Assembly: GCA_016758965.1 (NCBI GenBank)
Contig: JAEPRB010000001.1
Coordinates: 540,681 to 604,680, forward strand
Length of the DNA: 64,000 nucleotides
Source: Circinella minor
Taxonomy: Eukaryota; Mucoromycota; Mucoromycetes; Mucorales; Lichtheimiaceae
Direction: 5' to 3'
A program made the position numbers and the translations under genes. Of the stretch, positions 48,246 through 60,805 are shown one piece after another. Within the stretch, counting starts at the first letter, position 1. The number at the start of each line of letters is the position of its first letter. The notes under the pieces are model-generated. The model had not been told where the DNA came from, did not search any database, and worked only from the letters and a program-made list of their open reading frames with translations.

Positions 48246-49949
48246 TCACTAGCTAAAATTTTCTTATTTTTTATTTACTTTATCACTTAAGATGAAGTAA
48301 TATTAATGAATCACACACAATATTTATAGCACCTAATGGTATCAAGTGGTAAAAAATGCTTTGCATTTTATAGAAAAAAAGAAAGAAAAACAATCCGTGA
48401 TCAGTACATTATGCCGTCTATCACTACTCCAATACAAAATACGTCTTCGGAAGCAAGTAGCTCAAAATCTAACTTACTGTATTTCCAGCGTCAATTGGTC
48501 ACTTTTCTGAAAACCAATTGGTCACCTCTTAAAATAAATCGATCGTGTCAACTTCTCATCATAGCTTTTTACTCAAGTAACTCAAAATGGATTCTAACAT
48601 AACGTTTTATTCTGAAGATGGAAGAGGTAACATCTTTGATGATATTGGTGAAAAGTAGTTGGTACGAACAGATAATGTATTACCCATCAGCTATATATTT
48701 GCTGTTACACACTGCTTTTGCCATCTCATCTCCCTCATAATCACTATGTTTAATTCTAAGATTTACTTAATAATATTTCACAGTCCAACGTTATTAACTT
48801 GATGAAAAATAAATATTTTTAAAAAGAAATGGGTCAATCTATTTAGAATACAAAAATAAGCACATTTTAGGTAATGACTTCATGTCAAAAATATTTCATA
48901 GATTCAAGTTTTATGTCGGGATTCAAATAATTTTGACGGTTTTTGACAGAATGCACCGTACCAGTTTACGTCAGTCTCTTTTGTTCATCTTCCTATATAC
49001 CATATACCACCTTGCCATTATTATACCAATAACTTCAGTCATATTTTATTTTATTCTTAATAACATGTTTTTGCGTCTTCCTAATATCATCATAATCATG
49101 CACTGACAAGGGAGCAAATAAACAAAAACCTGTTAGAATCTGTGAGAGATATTCACACCATTTTTATGCTATTGAATATTGTATCAAACAATGTAAAAGT
49201 ATTTTAGCTGTGAACATTTATGCTGCATTTTTAATTACATTAAATTTAGCCCAGTCAATTATCAAAATGGTACTTTATGAAATAATGATTCCTCAATATC
49301 GACCTACTTCATATAAATATTAAAAAATTCCAATATTTTGAATGGGAAGCTATAATAAACATACCTCATTAGGATTTTTCCTAATGATCAACAGCCGAGT
49401 TGTTATTCACTGCGCGTGAGGTGTGATTTTACGTTTATTCTGTTAGATTATTTTCAACTTCATGGAAATCCTTGTGTACTTACATGTGATGAACAAAAAA
49501 AACTGTAGTACGCTGTAGCTTACTTTGATTTCGCGAAAAAAAAAAGCAATATTCTTGAATTGTCAAAAGGAATTACGTATTTATAAAAAAAAGATTTACA
49601 TTTCTATCGCTTGCAATGATTACTGATAACTAATACATATTATATTTGTATAATACAATCCCTTCCTTCTCACACAGGTTCAACAGGGACAATGTAGCAT
49701 AAAATAGTAGTACAAAAGTCTGTGCACTGCCAGTTGAGAACGCAAGCATTATATACTCATGATATATCCATACAACTATCAATGAAAATGAATCAGCTGT
49801 AATTTACATTTTAAATATAAAAAAATGTAAGTGAATTTCTGGTTTTTTGTTGTTGTTACGTATTTCTTGGTTGATTTAAGTAGCACTAAAAATGATACAG
49901 TATGATATAACAAAAGTTTTGTCGTGACCTCGCTTTTTTTCCTTTTCTT
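48246..49949. other. intergenic, no clear gene
   Basis: ORFs at 48336-48602 and 48882-49106 have no motif or splice support. The first could contain a decayed 3' exon of the upstream pseudogene. Otherwise AT-rich spacer. Confidence 0.35.
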
Positions 49950-50260
49950 CCAACAAGAAAAGATCTATGTGGTTGTCTTATTGTTATACATAAAAAGATT
50001 TGTATAATAATATATCAAATATAGGCATTCTCTTCTTACTAGAGCTATGTACTCTCACATTTCTAACTTTGATTAAAACTTAACGCAGAAATATAACCTA
50101 ATATTTTGCTAGTTTTTGCCCTTGTGGATAGCGCAGTTAAAACCACAAAAGTATTCACTGTTGACCAAGCTCTCACACGTTTCACATTTATATGGCATCG
50201 CGATTCATCAAGAGATGCCCAGTTAGTCAAGAAATAGATATTGTTTTTGTTCTAAAACGC
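49950..50260 (-). mobile_element. Tc1/mariner transposase fragment
   Basis: Minus-strand reading gives NWASLDESRCHINVKRVRAW at about 50215-50160, then KAKTSKILGYISALSFNQS at about 50120-50060. This matches the first catalytic Asp region (xxDESxFxxNxxRxxxWS) and following strand of Tc1-type transposases. The usual Phe after DES is changed (DESRC). Stops flank it and nothing downstream remains. It is a separate, older relic than the one at 42.3 kb. Confidence 0.6.
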
Positions 50261-51170
50261 TACTGGACGCTTTTTCGTAAACCCATAAGCATTTTACGAT
50301 GAAACGCTGATATATCAATTTAGTTAGAAAATGATATCGTTGTGTATTATAGGATAAACATTGCAACTGGATATTTTAAAAGTGTTTTATGTATTATCTT
50401 TATTATTAACGAAGAAGAAAATTTACCAATAGATACCACAAGTAATATCTTCATGTAACAGTCCATCCATTTTTAAATAATTGGTCCATTGTGTGCCAGG
50501 CTCTCAAAAATCCTTATGAGTTACAAGTGGTCAAAATCACATTCCCTAATACTGACATGTTCTCTAGGCTCTTTTTATTGAGAGAGATGTTATCATGCCA
50601 AGATAGAAAGACACTCGAGTTTTGACAAAGGTTCAAGGGATGAAGAGGATGGTTCTTAGTGTTTTCGAAAACAGTTTAAGATGTATAATTCACTCGTCTT
50701 TTTTTTACACTCTTTGGCTTTATCAATAAGACGCCGAGATAATGTTTTCAGCGTTATTATTATTATTCGTCACTCCTTGTTGGTACATATTACTAGCATG
50801 TTGTTGATAACCTTGAGCATTATAAAAGCCTTCGCTACGTACTTAGCCTCAGATAAAGTCCTGGAATCAATTGAATATGTCCACTGGTCATCATATCTAC
50901 CAATTTTTCTGCTAGTGTCAATTTAAACGTTCATCTTTAAAGGATTTATTTATTGTTGTCAGGCACTGTCCTTGTTTGAACCACTTCTTTTTCGTTTGAT
51001 CAAGTCAATTGAATTTATAACTAACTGAAAAGAATAATAACAGCCAAAAAAAAAAAAGAAAAGAAAAGAAAAACAGCGGAGAAAGGGAAGAGTGTGTTTG
51101 TGTTGCCAGGTACACTCAAGACCTTTTTTTTCGATTTCAAAAAAAAAAGAATTAAAGTTTTTAAAGAAAC
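50261..51170. other. intergenic upstream of Tim17-family gene
   Basis: The 81-codon ORF at 50681-50926 is hydrophobic but unsupported. The last 120 bp before 51171 are A-rich and likely carry the 5' UTR. No other feature was recognised. Confidence 0.35.
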
Positions 51171-51972
51171 ATGAAAGAACAAGAATCAACGACATTACCA
51201 GCGACAACAACAACAGCTACTTCACAACCTGTTAATGCTCTTACATCACCGCGATATACACTCTCAGATGGTGTTAATTGGACTACAGTACCTCCTAATT
51301 TTATCACCAATGATAACGATTATCTCGCTAAAAATGATACAATGAACAATAATAACAACAGTAGTTTGACAGGTCGAGCCAGTCTTGATTTTCATCAACG
51401 ATTGTTACTCATGGCAGGTGTTGGTAGCTTTTGGGGTTTCAGTATTGGATCTTTTATTGGAGGTCGACATGCAGGTCTTCAATATCTTGCCGAGAATGCA
51501 CATCGTTTACCTACAACAGTTCAAGGATGGTATTTTTATCATAAAACAAAAAATTATCGAATGGCTTTAGGTGGAATTAAGCGAGGTGCCCGATATGCTG
51601 TACGAACAGGTGGATTATGTTTGATGTATGGTGCTGTTGAAGGTGGATTGGATCATCTACGTGGTGAAACAGATGTAGCGAATTCTGTAGCAGCAGGTGT
51701 CGTTTCTGGTGCCGTCTTTTCTGCTTTTAGTAAGTTTCTTTTAATTATATGTATGTGTGTGTGTTTTCATATACTCCTTTTGAAATTAATTATTTTCATT
51801 TACATAATTAGCAAAATTATCACGAGGAAGTGTGAGATATTCGATAATGTTTGGAGCAGTATTTGGCCTAGTAACGGGAGGATTGTCGGATATCCATCGG
51901 TATATTTCTGGGAATTCGCCTACTTATTTGGCATGGATTCAATCTCGACTTGATACCAATAAACAATTATAA
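51171..51972 (+). CDS. Tim17/Tim22/Tim23-family membrane protein
   Basis: Two exons, 51171-51729 and 51812-51972, join in phase 1 (GTAAGT...TTAG) to give 239 residues. The N-terminal 65 residues are Thr/Asn-rich and polar. Then come four Gly-rich hydrophobic segments typical of the Tim17/22/23/Pmp24 superfamily: GVGSFWGFSIGSFIGGRHAG, GGLCLMYGAVEGGLDHLRG (with the GxxxG and E-G-x-x-x-x-x-R-x hallmark), SVAAGVVSGAVFSAF and IMFGAVFGLVTGG. The family builds import channels or carriers of mitochondria and peroxisomes. The long pre-domain tail is unlike canonical Tim22, so a more divergent family member is likely. Inner-membrane location is inferred. Confidence 0.85.
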
Positions 51973-52424
51973 AAAAAAAGCTTCAACAACAATTTTACAC
52001 TTGGATTAATGGGGCGATAATGATGATATTGACTAACTAACATCTTTTTAATGGATAAAAATGGTTATGGAAAAAGGGATAAAGGATAATACGTGAAATT
52101 TGAGGGGATGGGCTGATTGGATGAGAGAAGAGGAATAGAAAGGAAGGGATTGAACCATTTTATGGATCATGATGGTGCCACCCCCGCGTTTTAATAAACT
52201 GGGGTGCGTCATCAAAGGGAAAATGCGTTATAAAGTTACAACACATTTTTTTAACTCTTTGATCCCATTCGTGTAACGCACAAAGAAGGGCAAAAAAAAA
52301 AAAAGCTTTCCCAACAAAAAAAAAATACAAAAAAAAAAAAGAATAGTTTGGAAAGAAACGTAAAAAAAAAGAATATAAAAATAAACGTAAATCTTTTCAA
52401 TCCCTCTTTGGGCAAACATTTGCC
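51973..52424. other. intergenic between Tim17-family and cyclase genes
   Basis: 450 bp with several A-runs of 8-13 around 52290-52375, probably 3' UTR of one gene and promoter of the next. No gene was seen. Confidence 0.4.
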
Positions 52425-55400
52425 ATGTTTAACATTGCTCCATATATTGCAAAAGCAAGTTTATTTCATTTTATTTTCATTACTACTGCCATTTAACAGA
52501 GAAACATTAACCAATTAGTTAATTTTATATTATTTATTTTAAAATAGTATGTGCGATCGTTACATGCTCTTCATGATCGCTTAGATATACCCTATAGTCA
52601 CACTCAATTTGGTGTTGTTCTTATGGTGGATGTTGTTGGTAAATATATATATATATATATATATAATATAATATAAAACGATTATTTTAATGAAAGACCT
52701 TTTTAAAACTATGCTTTTTTTTTCACAAGATTACTGATCTCATTGTTCTTTTTTTCTCTTTTTTTTTCTTTCCATCCCCTCCTTATAGGTTTTAGCCAGG
52801 TATAAGATTGAACTATTTGTTAACTTCTTCTATGTTACTTTTTCCTTAGCGGTAGAAAACCCGGTATTCATTCCGGCACACACACACGAACACATAGACT
52901 TTCTTTTATTTTTTTAATTATTTATTTCTTTCTTTCTTTCTTTTATATTCATAATATCTATCTTATTCTATAGTTGACGACCCTGGCTACCGAAAAGGGT
53001 GAATCAGGTGCCGAAGCCATTGCATTAGAAATCGGAGCATACATGGGTGAAGTATGCATGAATAAATTCCTTTTTTTAACGCCTCATACTGCATATAATA
53101 TTTATTTTTTCCTGCACCAATGCTTTATATCTAACCTGCCCTTTTTTTCTTATTCTTTTTTCTCGCTTCTTTTTAGTGTATTCAAATTATTGAATTTTTT
53201 GGTGGTGACGTTGTAAAGGTATAAAAAGATAATTGATTCCTGCTTATAAAAAAATACTAATTAAGTAACCTGGTCTCTCTTATACACACATTCTATTTTC
53301 TTTGTTTCAAGTTTCTTGGTGATGCAGTATTAGTAACTTTTCAACAAAATTTACAAGAGCCAGGTGTATCAACGAGTGAAGCTGATTCAGAATTAGATGG
53401 AAATTTTGGTACTAGTGGTTCAGAAACATCTGAACGACAACGACGTGTTCTTGTACGACGTGCAGTAGAATGTGGACAACAACTATTAGCCCGCTTATCT
53501 CATTATCGAGTTTATCTTACAGCAGAAGAACGAACTAAACATAGAACAGCATCAGGCGAAATTGATCGACATCAAACAACTGGTGTAAAAATGCAACGTT
53601 TCTTTCTATTTGATGGGCAGAGTTCGTCCAGTAATGAAGATCGTCAATCACAAAGTAGACGACCTTCCTCTTCGACAACAGGCACACGACCGGTAGGTCC
53701 TGATTCGATAGATGAATTTCCAGAATACCCAGATGAATATTCAATGGCATTTGACTGTTGGAGATGTATACCTTTTCTACGACGTAAAAACCATCGCGAT
53801 AAGATTTATGCACGACGAGCTAGCGTTTCAAGCGAGTCTTCGAATAACAATAAAAATGCGATTGATCTAGAACTTCATATTGGTGTTTCTTGTGGCAATG
53901 TGACCAATGTCGTTATCGGCGAAACGAATCTTGAATATCGACCGGCAGATCGTTCATCAACCAATATGAATGGAGGAATGAGTGGTAGTAACAACAATCG
54001 CAAAAGTAAACGAATATCAAAAATGAGTGCAGATGATACGGATAATGTGGATTTATATTTTACAGAATATAGTGGGCGTCTTGAATATGCTATATCGGGA
54101 CCTGCAGTCGAATTATTAGAAGATGCTCTTTCAGCAGCTAAAGCAGGTGAGATGAGTATTACACCAGAAATTTACTCACTCATTTTGATCCAACCATTAG
54201 ATGTGACATATGAAAAAAGAAAAGAATTTTATATTGTTAAATCAAGAGACCCAGAAGAACATGGACGAAAGGGGAGTAGTAACAGTAGAGGACCTCTTAT
54301 ACAACATAATCGCGTTCATCATCATCATCATCATCCTCATCATTATCACCATCATCCATCCATCAGTAGTGGATCGACACCAAACGCGAGTTTTCTTACA
54401 ACTAGACCAGAAATACAAAAACAAGGATCAAAGTTAAACTTAGCACCACTAGTGCCAAAAATACGCAATATCAACTACTTTGAACTATCAAACGAATCCA
54501 ACCCAAATTATTTTAAATATGTAAATCGTAGTGCACTTTATCGACTGCAGAATAGTCCAGATGGAAATTTCCCTGCTCATTTTCGAGACGTCACTATTAT
54601 GTTTGTTAGCTTGGGTAAGCTGAATGTTGATTGTCAGGAAGGATTGGAAATTGCCCAAAAAGCAACAGTACATGCAATGCAGCTTTTGGTGAAATATGAG
54701 GGCATGCTTCAACAATTTGCTGTTGATGATAAAGGTAAAAAGAAAAGAACATCATGATAGCAAACAAGAAAGAATGTTCTTTTATTTTGTTGATAAGAAT
54801 TGTTACTAACAGAGAAAATTTTATTAGGCGCAACACTGTTGGCGGTTTTTGGTTTACCACCTCTTTCACATGAGCGAGAAGCTGTATTTGCTGCCAAGGC
54901 CGCCATCGAATTACGTGATATATATCGCCAACTAGAGATACCCGATTTTGCCATTGCGCTTTCCACTGGTACTATTTTCAATGCTGTACTTCCTCAAGGC
55001 AATCCCTATCGTCGTGATCCAAGTATTTCAGGTGATACTATCATTCTGGCTGTACGTTTATTGAAATTTTCGTTTGCCAAAAAGAATGTTGTTTGTGATT
55101 TAGCAACCAAGCAACAAGTAGGAGGTTTATGTGAGTTTGAGGACATGGGAGAAAATTTTGTCAAAGGCAAGGTCAAACCAGTTCAAATCTACGAAATCCA
55201 AAAATTTGGTCAAAGTGGTAATAAACCCAAACGAATATCATTACAAAGTTATCAACAAGACCATGATTTTATTGGATATAAGATGCAATTGGCTCGTGCG
55301 AAACAAATGATTGATGATTGGAATGAAGCACAGAATCATCATGTGCTCATTATCTCGGGTCCATCCGGTGTTGGAAAAAGTTATTTTTGTCATGCACTGA

Positions 55401-58400
55401 ACAAGAATATTAATTCACAAGGTGTGATAACATGGTATGTAAATATTATTTTTTGTCGATCTCCAATTACTTTTGCTATTGTTATTATAAGCCAACATTA
55501 TAAAATATGAAATGATCTTTCTTTTTTGTGTAGGTGGTCGTCCTCGACAGAAGGTAAATAAGTGAACTCATAGAACAGTCGTTATGGGGAAAAATAAACC
55601 CATCAAATATGAGTATATTGTATTAACAGATACGGAATACTTAACTATATCATTTAGTGGAAAAAAGTTCCAAGTATTATTTGGTACGAAACCTATTGCT
55701 TTCTTTATTTGAAATTATTGATTCGGATAAGATTCCAGCCAACGTAAAACGTCGTATGTCTTATTTAAACACAACTTCATCTGGAAATCATCTTGCTGGT
55801 CCAACAGCACAAAGTCCTACCAGTGCTGGCGATCGTAACTCTTCTTCGTCCTCTTTATCAATTATAAGTAATCGAGAATGGTTACGAAGATTGGCTTCAC
55901 ATTCATCAGCCACACGTTCAGCTTCTGGAAGTATGCATAATACCGAAATAAATAACGAAATGGCGGACTTGATAGCTCATTGTCTTCGTAAATGTGCCGA
56001 ACAAGAGAATTTACTACCGCTATTCAAAGCAGCATTTGCATCCATGAGTGATATACCAGAGAATCGATATACTGCTAAGCTCGATGGTCGTGCAAGAGAT
56101 ATATTACTAGCTTCAGTGATAACAAGGATGGTACGATATGTTTCAGAACATGTAGGCCTTGTGCTTATATGTGATGATGTTCAATGTAAGCTGGTTTTCT
56201 TTATTTCTTCTTCTTTCCAGTTGTAAAAAGAAATAATGGTTTTATTAAAAAGAAAGACTATTATAACATGTGTGTAAACATTATCTTATACCATACATTT
56301 AGGGGCGGATTCAGCATCCATTCGCGTACTTCACCAAATACATGAACAGTGTCAACGTGTGATGATTATTATGGCAACAAGACAAATTCGTGACTACAAT
56401 GTTACGTTTATAAGCAAATTCTGCTTATCTGGATCACACGAAGAAATCCAATTAAATGGTCTTGGTTCAGATGAAATTGGTGAAATCATTTTACAAGCTT
56501 TCAAAAGTGGCGTTAAACGTGTAAGCCCAGAAATTGTTCGTGTGGTTCAGGTAAATTATTTTTAAGAAAAAACTTAAATAAATCATAAAACGACAAGACT
56601 CTTGTTTATTATTTATATGAACATATTTAATTTTAAATTAGAAACGAACGGCAGGAAATCCTCTATATGTCAAGTAAGCATTTTCACAACAACCTTTCCA
56701 TTCGTTTTAATGAATTTAAAAATAAGTCGCTTACATTAGGGGTTACTATTATTATTATTATTATTATTATTATTCAATAGAAACATGGCAATTATTCTCA
56801 AAGAATTACAACATGTTACTGTGGTTGATGGAGAGCTTGTTCCAAGTAGCAATGAATTTGATCTGGCTGATTTACTTGGTAACTTTGATTATAAGCGGAT
56901 TATCAAGATGCAATTTGATCGTTTAGACACCAGTTTTCAAGAAATTTTAACAGTGAGTTAATCAAACATTTCTAATTCTTTTTTTGGTTGCTGGAGCGTG
57001 GATGCCAATATGTGATGAATTTTGTGGCAAAAAGTCTTTATCTAATAAAATTTATCTTTTAGGTTGCAAGTTGTTTGGATCAATATTTTACATTATATGA
57101 AATCGATGCAGTGATAAAACAAAATAATCCGATTTTTAAAGAGAATGATATGGATAAGATCGCAGCTAGCATCGAAAAATATGATGTTTATCACTTTCTC
57201 CAGCATGTAGAAACAGCAAACCTACAAGAATCCGAGATTATTGTATATACATTTTCACATATTACGATTCCTCAAGCAATTTACGATATGGTCTCATACG
57301 AAACGCGTATTATTCTTCATCAACTGCTTGCCAAATATTACGAGAGTCAACTTACACGTGAAAACTATCCGGACCTCCTCACCAAAGTTGTTCGTCATTA
57401 TATGGAAACAGATGCGCTTGGAAAACAACTTTTCTATCTGGAGCAACTGGCTGATTTAAACATCAAGTCTTACTTATTGCCCGAAGCAACAGATAACTTG
57501 AAAAAGATTGTCGAGATATTGGATAATAATGACAGTATCGCAGTTCAATTTGGTCGTGTTCATTACAGTGACATTTATCGTCGTCTCGGTATGTGCTATA
57601 CGATGCGTACAAAACTGAACGAAGGTGAGCGATATCTATTTATGGCATTAGACGCCTTAGGGGAACCATGGCCACGAAGCGAACTAGAATTTATGTACAA
57701 ATTCTGGACAAACCGCGCTGCTCAATATCATCATCGTCGATGGGGCACATGGAATAAATACTCAAAACCCGGCAAGAAACTTATATGGAAACGTGTTGTC
57801 GAAATCATGGCACAGCTATCCAATATTTATTTTTATACTGGAAAAGGCCGTGCATTTGTGTATACATGTTTAATTGGATTAAATGCATGTGAACGACTCA
57901 ATGAGGATGGGCCGAATTATACTTTGTTTTTAGCGCGTAACTCGTTATTATGTTGGATCAATGACCAAAAGGAACACAGTATATTTTATATTACGAAAGC
58001 GTTGCGGCATATGGAGGAAAAAAATGACCCGGGTACTCTGACGATATGTGCCTTTCTTTGTTTTGCGGCTGGTAAATTCAATAACGCGCGTGACTTATTA
58101 TATCAGTCCATTCAAGCTGTACGAACACTCGGTGTAATTACTGACTGTCAAGCATTTTATCGATCTGTTGGCTTGGTAATCACAATGCGTATCTTTGAAG
58201 GCCGGTTGGATAGTTCACCAGAAGATCTGTTATTACTCAAACAAATGGCTGATACTGCACATAGTAATGGTGATTATGAAGCAGAAATTTGGCTCGGTGT
58301 ATACAATATTGGAAACGCAATTGTAATGGATCGCCTACGAGATTGTGATCCATTCGTTGCTTTGCTGGAAGCACACGTTAAACAGGCAGCAGATTATAAT

Positions 58401-59190
58401 AAAATAGCTATTCATGGTACTTTGATATCCTATTATGCACGAGCAAGAAATTATGAATACGCACGACGCCACCTTCGCAGCCTTGTCAATAGTCTTCCTG
58501 CTCTTACAGTAACCCGTAAGAGTTTTCTTGTCTCTTTATTATATACTGTCATTTCAGTCATGTTAATAACTAATAAATATTCCGAATCATTTATTTTACT
58601 TATAGCAAACATATTTCCGATCTTTGGTTTGATCTTTGCTACTATGGGACTTTATCGATTAATTGAGTATGAACAAGTGGACTTAGTTTCGATGGGAGAT
58701 GCACGTAACTATGATAAGTTCAATCTTGGTGTAGCGCGGATCAATCATGCATTTCAACAAGTAAAATTTTGGGAATTCACTCAGCCATGTTTATATCTTG
58801 CTCGCGCGCTGCCTTATATAAGTACAGGTCGTACTGTAGAAGGATATTTGGTAATATTTATTTGCTAGTTGATATATATATTTAAAAGACGAAGATATGC
58901 GACAGAATTGTGAATGCTTATATATTTTTTTTTACTTTATTCTTCATTTTTCTAATAAGGTATTGCGTCATGGAATTTATGAGATGCATTTTATACAGGA
59001 AATTCGATTTCTTAAAGCATACTATTGGGCAAATCTTGGTAAATATGCATTTACACCATCTGAACGAATTGAATGGACTGAAAAAGCTTGTGCAGATCTT
59101 GATAACCTTAATATTCCAGCACATATTTATTGTAATCCTGACCCTGCCAATTTATATTCTCGCGGAAAACCAGCTGATCTATGCGCATAA
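52425..59190 (+). CDS. soluble adenylyl cyclase-like (class III cyclase, ATPase, helical repeats)
   Basis: Fifteen exons can be joined: 52425-52454, 52548-52638, 52799-52809, 52974-53051, 53177-53218, 53312-54734, 54828-55434, 55534-55553, 55658-56185, about 56304-56550, 56642-56673, 56781-56952, 57063-58515, 58606-58850, 58960-59190. They give about 1736 residues. Cyclase domain C1 has both metal Asp residues (VLMVDVVGFSQ, about D38; VVKFLGDAVLV, about D88), a long Ser/Arg insert, then HIGVSCGNVTNVVIG. A His-rich stretch precedes domain C2 (VTIMFVSLGKL), which has lost the first Asp, as in animal sAC. A P-loop (SGPSGVGKSYF, about 735) and Walker B (LICDDVQWADSAS, about 940) form an AAA/STAND ATPase. 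The last 700 residues are helical repeats. This order is that of ADCY10, a bicarbonate/Ca-regulated cAMP producer. Predicted cAMP-forming enzyme; bicarbonate sensing is not shown. Confidence 0.9.
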
Positions 59191-60512
59191 ATCCAAATGT
59201 ATTCAGTATATATAAAAAAGGAAGAAGAAAAAAACAAAGATGGCCGGCTCCTTCTTTTATAATACTTTTTTCTTTTCTTTTTTTTTGTAAATATGTAAAA
59301 TAGTATACCCCGTCCTCTTCCTTTGCTCACATTCAAATACATTATTATATCATTTAAATTTTATTATCTACACAAAGGCTACTATTAGTAATTAGCTTTT
59401 TCTTATCGTACTATTATAATACATTCTTTAAAAGAGAAAGAATTTACTTATCATTTTACGTGCTTCCTTTTTTTTTACTTAATATTTGATTTCAGGTAGT
59501 GTGTTAGTAACTTGTAGAAATGCTCTTTCCGATACAAGTCATTTTCGCTAGAGTGTATTTCACTTATAACCGCCAGGATTTTACCCCAAATTTAGAGAGC
59601 TTCAGAAACATACAAACTAAATATTTTGACTTTATAATCGATAACATATATTTTTATGCATATTTAAAACATTTATTATGGATTAGCTTCCCAAAAGAAA
59701 AAGTTGTGACGAAGCTGAAGGTTGTCGAAGTTGATCGGTGAAGCTCAATTTTAGCAGAGGGAGGAGAAAATTGAAACAGTTTATTAATGTATCTCCACAA
59801 TGTTACACAAAATCTTCGAAGCAGAAACATATAAATCCAATGTACAACTTCAAGTACTGTATGGGTTAGTATATCCATCTAACAAAGCTGAAATGATTGA
59901 ATGGGGCATATATTATATCCAATATACTGAAAATGTGAAGAAAAGAAAAAGGGGCATTATAATTATAACAGCAGATAACCATTATATCTGCTATTTTGAA
60001 AATGTACATAAAACTAATCTTGAAAGAATCTAGGCTTTAGTTCGATTACCATGCTCCAGTCCTAGAAAGAAACCGAAAACGAAGTGACATGCAGATACAA
60101 GGTTAATAATAATTGTTGTGTAGAGCATCTACTACATAGCCTTATAATACCCTAATCTCTACGAAAAGAAAACAGTTCTTTATGAAACTGCAGAAGATGC
60201 AAGTCATATATTCGAATCCAATCAAAAGTACTACTGCAAATGCAACTAGATTAAGAGATACTGGAGCAGGAAAACGAACAGTATAAGTTAACAGTGGTTA
60301 ATCATTTCAAGCTTTTAGACAATACTTGGCTGGGTTTTTTTTATGAGACTTTCCCATATCAATCAAATCCAACTATAGTTCAATGCTTTTTTTATAGAGC
60401 GTAATCTTTTGAATTGCATATATACAAAGCATTTCATATTTGTGTTTCCCACTTCATATCCCCATATTAGCATCACTGATCAGAGATTTTTTCCCTACTT
60501 TCATTACACTAT
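59191..60512. other. intergenic with unassigned ORFs
   Basis: ORFs at 59520-59741 and 59800-60033 have mildly coding character (for example LQVLYGLVYPSNKAEMIEWG) but match nothing I recognise and lack splice context. A stretch at about 60185-60290 (TTANATRLRDTGAGKRTV) is similar in kind. They may be remains of older mobile DNA next to the retrotransposon. Confidence 0.35.
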
Positions 60513-60786
60513 TGTAATGATCTAGTTAACCCGGAAAACATAGTAAAATACATTAATTAACAATATCGTCTCACAAATATTATATTATCATATTCTTATT
60601 ATCTATCAACCAATATCTATTATAACAAAACATATTATAACATAATTATTATTATTATCATACGAATTGTTCCGATATAAAAAAGATATATAAACCCTTT
60701 TAAATTATATAATAAAAAGAGCAGTTCTTTATAACATCAGTAATTCACTTCTTATTATAATTATTAACACCGCAAAGACTATAACA
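60513..60786 (+). repeat. 5' long terminal repeat of the gypsy element
   Basis: Begins TGTAATGATCTAG and ends GACTATAACA (TG...CA), about 274 bp, immediately before a primer-binding-like site. It contains a TATATAAA box at about 60687-60694. The 3' LTR is not in the window, so the boundaries rest on TG/CA ends and the adjacent site only. Confidence 0.6.
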
Positions 60787-60799
60787 TTGGTGGAGAAGC
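60787..60799 (+). other. putative primer-binding site
   Basis: TTGGTGGAGAAGC directly follows the LTR. TGG pairs with the CCA tail of a tRNA and the next nine bases would pair with an acceptor end GCTTCTCCA. The tRNA was not identified. Confidence 0.5.
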
Positions 60800-60805
60800 A
60801 AAACC

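Noticed and set aside
54242..54981. Minus-strand ORFs under the cyclase gene
   Set aside because: Shadows of the plus-strand coding exons; no splice or motif support.
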